Shown piece by piece: positions 22,193-32,700 of a stretch of DNA of 64,000 nucleotides. The notes below the pieces were generated by a model. The model ran no database searches and was not told the origin of the DNA. It saw only the letters and a program-made list of their open reading frames with translations. Position 1 is the stretch's first letter. Every line of letters begins with the position of its first letter. Origin of the DNA: Hoplostethus atlanticus. Taxonomy: Eukaryota; Chordata; Actinopteri; Trachichthyiformes; Trachichthyidae. Made by a program: the position numbers and the translations under genes. The stretch spans positions 146,001-210,000 of the forward strand of contig JAXDDX010000090.1 of the NCBI GenBank assembly GCA_034670405.1, read 5' to 3'.

Positions 22193-22712
22193 GTAGGGTA
22201 AATCAAACTGTGACAGAGTGTTAAAAGATGGTTCTGAAGAACTAAACTACTGATTTATCAAAGTGACTTTGTCATTTTAATGCCAACAGGGTGAATGAGG
22301 GCATTTTGTGCTCAACTTAAGTCACTCTTGATAATACCATCAGGTCAATACATGTGACAGGTGGCCCGCCGATATTTTTCCATGGAAAGCTGGGGTCTAT
22401 TTTTTGTCCACCCCCCCCACCCTCATCCACTGACACCAGCTTCCTTTGGAGGTGTTGACACTTATATAGGCACACATATCTATATGTGTACACACATACA
22501 CGTGTTGTCAAAAATAATCTTTTACAGAAATACAATCATTCAATCAAACTATTTTCCATAAACCTCTAAGAGTCCATATCCCATACATAACATATTTCTC
22601 AGTATCACTATTCTTTAGGGGAAACATTCAAGTAATCAAGATATCTTTACTTTTGTACATGTATATGAAGCAGCCTGTTAAGCTATCTATACTAAAACCA
22701 AAAATAACAAAC
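22193..22712. other. Intergenic, no feature seen
   Basis: A C run near 22411 and mixed AC repeats near 22440-22505. No gene. Confidence 0.4.
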
Positions 22713-23427
22713 ATAGAGTGGTGCAGGGATGACGTATTTTTGTAGGCCAACCCAGAAGTTAGCATCGCCCTGGTTCCCTCGACAAAAAGCCAATGGGATA
22801 TTTATATTGGATTTTGGATTATTGCAGAAAATAAGCTCTGTGGCAAACAAAACTTTATGATACTGACATGTTTTGTTCAGCAAGATAATCTTCACAAATG
22901 AACACCACTTTCATGATTTTTGAAGCGTAAATGCAATCGGCAGAAGTAAAAAGCTACGCTATAAACGAACTACACCACGGTCGCATGACTTCAACGTCAC
23001 CACCACTAAAAATACTATAAATTGATAAATCTACAAGTTGGAAAGTTTGAGTTAGAATAGTTTGGAAGAGCGCGAGTATAAACACAACTAGAGGCTGTAA
23101 AGGCGGACTAGTGGGTAGATGAGTTACCGTGTTCGGGGTTTAATGTCCCCGACAACCTCTGTAGTCTCATTTAGCCACTTGTTAGCAACCGCCTTTTTTA
23201 AGACATGTAAAAACTTCAAAATTCACGAGTGAGGTATTTACTGACGTATTTTATGTCGTAGAACAAAACGTGAAAACCTCTTAAGCTTGTTTTAACCACA
23301 GACTTTATTTCAGGCATCCAACCAAAAACCCATTAAAAAAACCCAGTGACTTCAAGACGAGGGAACCGGAAGTGCAAAAATGCTAACTCATTTCCTGGTT
23401 TTAGGACTCATTCCTGCACCACTCTAT
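22713..23427. mobile_element. Non-autonomous DNA element, 15 bp inverted ends
   Basis: The ends are exact inverted copies, atagagtggtgcagg (22713-22727) and cctgcaccactctat (23413-23427). Looser inverted similarity continues inward (ggttccctcg on both arms). There is no coding capacity. The target duplication is unclear; ta or none. Probably a MITE-like derivative. Confidence 0.65.
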
Positions 23428-23560
23428 TAACAGGAGAATCACTAAAGGTAAGCATCTCATGTTTAGCATTAGCGTAGTAATTCTCATTTGTTGCATTCAG
23501 TACATGTAGGTGGAGAGAGCATTAGCAATATTTATAACGGAGCCACAGTTTTCCAGCGGA

Positions 23561-23849
23561 GAAAAAGCGAGAGCCACACTCCTCACTACATGTTTTGTGG
23601 CTGCATTGCATTCTGGTCTATCTTGGCTACTGTTGGTGGAGAAATTGGTGTCTCTTCCTCTTCTACGATGGATTTCTCCCTGTATGATTGTTGAACTTCT
23701 AAACTCATCATTTTGCACCGAAGTTCAACAGGAGAAATCCATCGTAGAAGAGGAAGAGACACCAATTTCTCCACCAACAGTAGCCAAGATAGACCAGAAT
23801 GCAATGCAGCCACAAAACATGTAGTCAGGAGTGTGGCTCTCGCTTTTTC
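23561..23849. repeat. Fold-back repeat with about 130 bp arms
   Basis: The left arm starts gaaaaagcgagagccacact and the right arm ends agtgtggctctcgctttttc. The arms are nearly identical over about 130 bp, with a loop of about 25 bases near 23700-23725. Mirror-image open frames in this stretch come from the palindrome and are not genes. Confidence 0.9.
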
Positions 23850-24496
23850 AGGTTTTCGCTTTTTCAGGTTTTGGGGATTTTCTCCTATCAAACTCCATTG
23901 TAGCTGCGCTGGAAATATGTCAATATGGCATTATGTCGTCTACGTTCGGCCAGTTATCCACAGGAATAAGAAAAATACACCGCCAAACAACAAAATGGAC
24001 CCTGAAATGCAACGTACATCACCAATAGTTGTTTTTAACAGTGTTAAAGTGTTCTAGAGAGAATTTTCCTTTCATTCCACACCAAAGTCTTAACCCTAAA
24101 CTCATCCATTGAAGAAGTGACAACCGGTCAGAATTACCTCACTTAAAAAAAACTAAAACTCTAAAACTCATTCTCACAAGGAGAGAAGTACAAAAACACA
24201 CATACACACACACACCGGCTTCAGTGAGAGGGATTAAAGTTTCCATAGCTGTGAAATACCCTGCTTGCCCCGTTTCCCCTTGGCAGCTGTGTGTCTGTCA
24301 GCCTCGACAGAGAGAGGTTGGAAAGGGCTGATCTGAATTAATTTGCAGGTGAAGCGCCCGCCATTGATTTTACCCAGCAGTTTCCTTGATAGAGATGATT
24401 GAACCCCAGGAATAACAGCCAATTTCAACGTCAATGGGCAGAGAGAGGGGAGAGAAGGAGAGAGAAAATGACAAATTGACAGAAAGAAAGTAACAG
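23850..24496. other. Intergenic, no feature seen
   Basis: A short repeat of aggttttcgctttttc follows the fold-back. No gene is recognised. Confidence 0.4.
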
Positions 24497-25577
24497 TGTA
24501 GAGACCCCGGGGTCGGGCAAGAGGTTCAATAGGTGGATAGCGATGATGAAGCCCTCAGAAATACAGTCACTTCAACAAGTCTTTACTAGTATCTTCTGTC
24601 GTTCACCATATAGCAGCAAAGAGTTCAAAGCAGTCAGAAAGAGAGAGATTATTTATTGTGCTGAACAGAAATATCATCCTTGAGGGCTCGATCAATAGTG
24701 CAAAACACCCTCAGGGTGGTAGGATTGCTGTGAATGGAGTGTTATTCATCTGCACCCAGAAACGAGCATCTCGACCTTCCTGACAGGAGCTCAGACTGCC
24801 CTGCCGCACAAATAGTCAGCCATTTCACACGGAATGGACCGAGAACAAAAAGGAAGCCATAAAAGAAAGAATGGAGAGACAGAAAGCGAAAATCACTCCA
24901 TTTTCCTCCCCACCAAAAGGGGACGTGAGTGCTGTAATGAGAGTGAATGAGTGTGCGTGCGCGTGTGTGCGTGCGCGTGTGTGTGTGTGTCAGTAACAAA
25001 TGTTCAGGATTCAATTCAGGCTACTTACCTTTTTGCTATTGTCATGTGAAAATTCTGTAACTCCAATTTTGGTACTTTTCCGGTTTTTATTTCAGCTTAA
25101 GGATTTCATGGCTACAGAAGCCGAGGGCGGCCATGGTTGCATATCATATCATATCATTTTAATCCCGTTATTTCGAGGTCACAATGTAAATATCTGGTTA
25201 TCGCGGTAGAACTACCTTCATTAACTTTCGACTATCATCTGACGAGATAAGAAATTAACGGTTTTGCTGAAATCAACTTGATTGTCCCATTGCTGTTGCC
25301 TTCAGGAGAGGCAAGCCAGTTAGCTTAAGTGTGGAGAGACTTAAGTGGAACTAACAATGTCAGAAGGTGAGACACCAATTGATTAATACATACATTCCAT
25401 ACATGGTCCTCTATGTAAATCCTGCAACCCCCTTGGGTTTAGGAATGCTTTCAAAATCCTTTGGATTAAACTCAAAATTCATGTTGGTTAAGCTTTTTCT
25501 TAGTTCCTGAAAAGTTGACATTTTGGAGATACAAGTCTGTCTTTTCACCAGACAGAGACCATTATGACTAGTGTGTT

Positions 25578-25627
<50 letters not shown>

Positions 25628-26346
25628 GCAGTATAACTTTGCAAAGTGTCCATGCAAAGAAACTCATCGGCTCACAGCATAATATTGACAGCTCGTTGAG
25701 GCTCGAGGTTGCCAGGTTGGTGACTTTTCCAGCAGATGTTGATGATGATGTTGCAGACAGAACAGCAGGCGCAAACAACCATTTGCACAAGTGTCAATGT
25801 ATTGCAGGTAGATAGATCACAGAATAACCGTCTCGGGGCCCCAAGCGACCCGCCTTATGGGTCGGGCTGGCACTGGGGAGAGTGTTACTCATTCACTTTC
25901 CCCACCCACGTTTTCCCATCCAGCCCCATTCGGTGATTCTCCAGTCACAAGCTAGCTTCTCCAACCTCTAGGTCTCCACCCCCTACTGTTAAGGTCAGTA
26001 AAGTTAATAAACACTAAAGCAAAACAGACCTGTATATGAGTTAGAATGGGTTAAGAAAGGTCTTTTCTTTTTCTTTGTGGACATTTGATATTATCTAGCC
26101 AGAACTTTCAGCAGTAGGGTGCATTGTACTTGGATAAGGCTGGCTGACGGACACACACACACGTACAATTATCTATTTTATTCGGGGTATTAAGTTGTCT
26201 ATAACCTTTATCACACTCTATTGATAGAACATTGATAGAACTTATCTCCTCCTACCCAAGTGTCTGGCACAGCCACCACCCCTCTCCCGTCCCCTTGAGT
26301 TATCGTGGCCTGTAATTGACATAAACGATCAAGTCAATTTTTCACA
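24497..26346 (-). mobile_element. Possible long LTR or LTR with inserts, weak
   Basis: The plus strand starts tgtagagacc and ends ttcaca, with acag on both sides (24493-24496 and 26347-26350). On the minus strand an AATAAA lies about 155 bases before the TCTCTACA end, as in an LTR. The 1850 bp length is large for an LTR, and microsatellites near 24951-24990 and 25578-25626 lie inside. A four-base match can be chance. Confidence 0.22.
25578..25626. repeat. (GC)n(GT)n compound microsatellite
   Basis: About 7 GC units run directly into about 17 GT units; an alternating purine-pyrimidine tract with Z-DNA potential. Confidence 0.95.
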
Positions 26347-26350
26347 ACAG

Positions 26351-29165
26351 AGAAGAGTAAGATAATAATATGTCACCATGCTAAATACTGGAATACATGC
26401 TGTTTTACTAGCTGTTACCCCAGCGAGGAAGGTAACAGACACCCAGAGTGGAGCATCACTGGCAACTCTGCAGCCTCACCTCGCTAACGTTTTCTCACCA
26501 CCGTCCACCTTGGGACCCTCGCCAGAAGCTCATAAACAGGTCATAACTGATAAGATGCAGAGAAATGTGGCCCATTGGCACTAAGGGCGACAGATACCCT
26601 CATCTCTCGCAGCTCACCTGTAAATACCTGTGCATGCCTGGAACATCTGTGCAGTCAGAGAGAGTTTTTTTCCTCTTCAGGAAATATCATATATAAAGAG
26701 AGAGCCACACTTAATTTGATAGACTTGTATTTCTAGCCAACAACTTGTAGGGATTATATCAGATATCCTGTGTAAATGTGTATTACTATATATTGCTGTG
26801 TTACTCCATTGCACTATACCACCCATGGTGTAGCCTGTGGTTTGTTGCTTTTTGTTTTGGCAGGTTGTTATAAACCTCACGGTAAGCCTATCTATTCATG
26901 TTATGAACCTAATAAGAGTATTGTTGTTGTGGCTTCTGATCAAAGCATTTTCCGTTCTTGATGAGCAATGATTTAGTCCTAGCCTACTTTATTGGATTGC
27001 ATATAAAAGGCATAGGGGCGTGATGGAACAGCATAAGCATAATTCATATTACATAATGATCGAATTAGTTCAATTGAGATTTTGTATTTGTTTTATTTTG
27101 ATTTTAGGAAAAAGGTGACAGTCCTACTGGATGGATCAGCTGTCCAGGTTGGACTGGTATCCAGCACATCTCACTGCCTCCATTGCTCACATGCTTCAGC
27201 CACTTATGGATGTGATGAAAGCGGTGACTAATGAAGAATCTCAAAGGGTGTTGCATGGTAGAGAGTGTGGAAAGGTGTGTACGTGTACATATGTATGTGT
27301 GTTCACAGGTGTGTGTGTTCATATCGCTGTCATCATATCAAACCCTTGTAAGTTCAATTTGGGTGACTTTTATGTTATAACTTCAACTGATGCAAATTCT
27401 ACAACGCCTTGCTTATTAAAAAAACAATTACATATACTTGAAAATGCATGGTGGTCAAGCTGAGAATAGTTTTGTAAAAGTTGACATTTTGGAGATAAAA
27501 GGTTGTGCTTGTGGCAAAGGGGGTAGGTGTGTAAAAGTGTGTGTGTTCTTGTGCTTGTAGTGGACATCATAGCGTTGGCCCAGTAACTGTGGATCCAGCC
27601 AGTTGCAGCTGTCTGTCTGCTACATCAGACCTAAGCCAGTTTTCTACTTTTTTTCTATGGTCAAGTGGGGCAAGCACGATATGTGTATTAGACACTAATA
27701 TCATTCATGTAACAAAACACGTTAGGAAGATTCAACAACAATTACGCAGGTGCCATTTTGCGAGGGCGCAAGCAAGCTAGCTAGCTTAGGCTAATTTAGC
27801 CCAGTAGTGGAAAGCAGTCGACTGGTTTTCTTCTCAGGATGCCAATTCTTGTGTCCAAAGTATTTGCACTATGTCGGCACCTGCATGGATATACCTATGG
27901 TAATTCCACCAATGTATCCTCTTCTGTCTTCTGTCACTTCAGCATGCCAAGAAGGCAATAAAAGAGGAAGGGACAATACATCACTGTAGCAAGTGCCTTT
28001 ATTCTGGAGCTCAACAGGAAATGTTCAGTGGAGTTATTGGAATACTTCGCTACTTACCTCTTCCTTCACTCTTTATTCATTCAATATTAGTGCACTTTTG
28101 CTACGATTTTATTAGCTAACTACTTGTTTATTTTTCCGCTGAACTTCTTTTAGGCTTAGGAACAATTTCTATTCTGTTTTATTTCAGAGGCAGTCCCACG
28201 TTTTGTATGCCAGAAAAACACATTCAAAACTCATATGGCCATGAAATGATGTGCCTAGAAAGTAAATGAAACGCTATCTTGCAAGCCACCAACAACTCCA
28301 TCACCCAAATTCATCATCTGCAAAACTGAGTTGGGAAAGATGAGCTCACTATACGTACTGTGCCAAGAGCTTTCAGGGGTAGCTCCAATGTACTGTGCGT
28401 TCACACATTGTGGAGCCATGTTCCTATATTTTTCTTTATAGATTCCTTACGGTATGTATATTGTTTGAGCTTAATTTAAGTCCCACGGTTCCCACTTGTC
28501 CTAAAAACATGGAAAATTGGGGTCAAGATTTCCAGTTATGGAAAACACATGGAAAATTAGCACATGAATAAGATATCATGGAAATGTCTTGAAAAATAAA
28601 AGGGTAGCAGCCCCATTCTCTTGGAAGTCAACGGAAATTGACAATTATAAGTTATTTAAAAAAGACTTGATCCTTGGTCACAAATGGCTTTAAACATCGT
28701 ATTAGGACTATCTTATAGGCCACCACTATGCCTTTGTTTTCCTATGAAATGATGCCACTGCAGATGGACTATTTCTTAACGAGAGTACGAGCCCTCTTTG
28801 ATTCCCAGAAGTCCAACCTCATCCAACATGATCTTCACATACATACAGTTCACAGTGTCAGTGTGTAGACTTCAGAGCTAAAGCCTTTGATCAACATTTT
28901 CTCAGCATGGGACCCAAACAGTAAATTAATTCTCTCTCTCCCTGGAATCCAGGTTCATTAAAACATACCCAAAAGGGACCCAACAGAAACAGGCCACCAT
29001 TTTGGGTCCCGGCCCAGAGTTTAAGAAACACTGGCTTACACCATTAACTTTCTGGAGATAAAAGAAAGTGGTACATTATGTCACATTCGTATAAAATGCA
29101 GGAACACTTTAACCAATCGCCAACTGGCCTTATAAAAATTATAAATCCATAGTTCAACAGATGTC
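26351..29165. other. Intergenic between the two genes, no gene seen
   Basis: A short phrase aaaagttgacattttggaga near 27477 also occurs near 25511; in both places a GT-rich run follows. Degenerate catggaaa repeats lie near 28500-28590. No splice-consistent exons are recognised. Confidence 0.35.
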
Positions 29166-29171
29166 TTTATT
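29166..29171 (-). promoter_or_regulatory. Polyadenylation signal of kcnmb2
   Basis: The plus strand reads tttatt (AATAAA on the coding strand) about 300 bases past the kcnmb2 stop, a usual distance. Confidence 0.5.
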
Positions 29172-29465
29172 GTTGCAACAGTCTTTGATATTATTGCTGT
29201 TCCTACCAACCACCAGCAGGCTTCACTGGCATCAGGCTGCAGACAATCACTGATCACTTCAAATCAGTTTCCAGCTCTGTGTCTGGAATTGTCTTTTCAC
29301 ACGTTTAGGCTTCTGTCTCTAACTGCTATATTGAAATGGCTTTGAGCTTTTGAGTCCCAGCGTTCCAGCTGTGCTTGATACAAGATGGACCAGCTTTCCT
29401 TCTCAGTTGTCTTTCAATTGTGGCACCATGAAGCTGCTGCAAAAACGCGAGAAAGTTGTCTCTTT

Positions 29466-29750
29466 TCACCTCTTGATGCGGCTTAGCTGCTCGCACATGA
29501 TTGACAGGTACTGGGTGAGCTTCACCATGGCGATGATGATGGTTCCTCCGATCAAGCTGCAGGTTGGCCAGAACAGAGAGTGGAAGACCGCGACCCGGCC
29601 GTAGATCTGGGTCAAGATGGCGCTGTCCGCGTGGGCCGTAGGATCCACAAAACATGGAACAGTCTGCTGAGACCTGAGACGCTCAGAAATGTTCTGAACC
29701 ATTGCATGTGTTGCTGCGTAGTCCTTACGGCACTTTGGGATGTAGAAGCA
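29466..29750 (-). CDS. kcnmb2: kcnmb2 last coding exon (loop end, membrane segment 2)
   Basis: It begins CFYIPKCRKDY after a cccttag acceptor and ends with FHSLFWPTCSLIGGTIII, MVKLTQYLS and LSRIKR, then a TGA stop. Confidence 0.96.
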   Translation of the reverse strand, partial: CFYIPKCRKDYAATHAMVQNISERLRSQQTVPCFVDPTAHADSAILTQIYGRVAVFHSLFWPTCSLIGGTIIIAMVKLTQYLSIMCEQLSRIKR

Positions 29751-32700
29751 CTAAGGGAAAGGATAGCAAGAGAGAGGGACAGGTATTGTAGTATTGCATT
29801 CCCTTGATGGGTACTAGCTTTGTTAGTATAATAACCTTGATAGTAACAATTTCAAATAGCTGCAAGGACCCTGCACAGGTAAGGTAAAAAAATATTCTAC
29901 GTAATAGTACTACCTGAGTAAAATATTTAATTCAGATTTAGAGTTTTAAAGGCCAATACTGATACCAATATTTTTCTATTGAAGCTGCTGATAGCCGAAA
30001 TGTTATTCTTTGCAAGGTGGAAATTCTTTCAGGTGGTTAGCAGCATTAGCATTTCATTGCAGGTTTTACAGGGAGGTCAGGGAGGAACCTCCATTATATC
30101 GGAGATACACAACATATTTAATATTAAATATTTAATAAGAAGGCAATATCGTCCGGCTTGCTGATATGTCGGTCTAACCCTAATTTCAGTTATTTATATA
30201 CGTCATACTGTAAATAGAGGGGGAGTATTCTAGAGCCATCAGAAGCTAATGTTGTGTAGATTGACAATTAAAATCAAATAACACAGGCATAACCATCAGT
30301 CATAGATGAGTCATTAGTCTCTTCTAGCCACTCAGTGAGGACATTAACGCTAAGGTGAAGGTGAAACTGTTCTTAGCCCTTTTCACACAGCACTTAACTG
30401 CATCTTTTTCCCCACAGTGCATGGGCATCAAGAGGTAAATTCAAGTCAATGAAAATGATTCCTATGTCAATGTTTCAATGTTTATCAAAGTTTCCATTAC
30501 TTGAGAACATAATTTTCTCCAAATCATGTCTGTTATTGGGTAGTATCTAATTAATGTTAATGTTTTTAATTTAATTTGTATTATTATTATCATCTTTCTT
30601 TTCATTTTTATATTTCTATTGTTTTCTCTTTCATGCCTTTTTGTCTTTCTAAACCTCACTATTATGAGGTATTTCTGATTTAATTTCTGATGTTCTTTTA
30701 AAGCACGAAAGGTGCTGTATAAATAAAGTTTGATTTTATTTGATGTTTCCTAACGTTACTGTATTCTCCATAGAAGAGATAAAGGCAGCTGATCAACTAG
30801 AGCGCCAGAGAGCTGAGATCACATTCAAATACATTGATCATTAATCAACATCACGAGTAATAGAGTAACAAGTAATGGTCATGCTTGTGTTGTAAACAAT
30901 GAATGTTCATTTATGTATGGAAATGCTTGCTGTCAGCATGCGTAGGGAAAGAGGATCTTGCAGCAAATTCAAGTTAGTCAAAAGAGATGTAGTTGACTTG
31001 AAGGTGCTACATGTAGCATTTTAGCATCAAGAAATCATTACTACATTAATTTTGAAACATTATATTTACTTTATATAATTACCATAAACAAGACCATCGC
31101 CAAGAAGATTGGCAGCCTCTATTGGCATCTACATTGCATTTTACATTGTTGGATTTGGCAGGAAGTCTGCTGGATTGCTTTACTGCACAAAACAGGAAGA
31201 GGGCGCTGTTCTTACAGCACTAACAGCTGAAGCTTTCAGAGATTCTGGCAGAGGGTGGAAGGAGTGAAAAGCAGATGGAAAAAATCACCTCCATCATGTT
31301 TATCCTCTTCAGTAAAGGCAAAGATGCCAGGAAGGGGGGGACAAGGAGCAGTGGGGTTTATGGGAAATGTAGTCTTAATTTGGAGAAACACTAGCACTAA
31401 CAATACCACTGGTGTGAGATAGAGGCTACCAATCATCTCAAGCATGGTCTCATTTGTTTACAGTAGTTATACCAAGGTATCATAGTTCATTTGACAATGA
31501 TAAACGTTTAAAATTGCCACACACAGCACCTTTAATGCTCTCTCCAGCGCTTAATAATGTAACATTTTTTGTTGTTTTTTGTTTTTGTTGGCTCCACAGC
31601 GGTTCCGGTGCTGTACCTCAGGATTGCTATCCTGCGTCTCCTCATTGTGCGACAGCCGAACCACCTTCCCTGAGGAGTTGAGGCTGACGTAGACCTGTAG
31701 ACAGGGGTAACGGGAGCTCTTCCAGCACTCAGCTCCACAGCTGTACGAACAGTTTACATCCCATACGATGGTGGAGTTCAGGACTGTGCAGCTAGACTCC
31801 TCCGTCCACACACTAGAGAGAGAGAGACAGTTTATTCCACAGCATGCCATGACCATGTCACGGTACTGTATGTTGGCACAGTGCTCTGTTTTTCTTTTTT
31901 AATTATTTTTCGGATTTCTGATGTATTGGGTAGCATTACAGTGAAGAGAGACAGGAAAGATGGGAGAGAGAGAGGATGGCATGCAACAAAGGTCCCAGGC
32001 TACAAACCTAACGTACCACGGTTACATGGTAGATGCTCCTTAGCCAACTGAACCACCAGGACACCCCTTTGCATTATAGTTTGTTTGTTTGATAGAGTAC
32101 ATCAGAAGCTTGCTTGCAAGACACCCAAACATATTTGGTACTGGCCCATAATGAAAGGCTGCTGGCACATTGTACTTGTGCAATGGAAAAATTTAAAAAT
32201 AGTGGAGTCAGAAGAGGATGGAAAGAGGGGTTTTATGGCCCATGAAGAGAGGGTAGTGTTTGAGGGGAATACCATGCAAAAAAAATTTCCAACTGATATA
32301 GCACATTTATCCAAACTAAGGTCCGTGCTCTAAAAAACGTTAAAAGCCATTCAAGCTCTTAATAATTTTGCAGGACAAATTGTATGTTTCACTGTTTTCA
32401 CCCAAATTACAAAAGTACATAAGCACTAAAAACAATATTCAAGCTTAAAATATCATTTCAAATTCCCATTTTGTTACATCCACATTGGAATGTGAATGTC
32501 ATATCATAATCATATGCTATTATGATATTGATGTCAATGTAAAAGCCCTGAAAAGGGAGTGTTTGAGTGAAAGATGAATGGACACAACTTTCCTCAGATC
32601 ATGTGTATATAATGACTGAATTATCAAGGTAACCACATACTGTAAATTCAAATGCCAGTACAAATGTGTGTATAATTGAATATCTACAGACCTGAAATAT

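Noticed and set aside
23497-23891. Several frames of about 100 codons on both strands
   Set aside because: They are generated by the fold-back; the same peptide appears on both strands.
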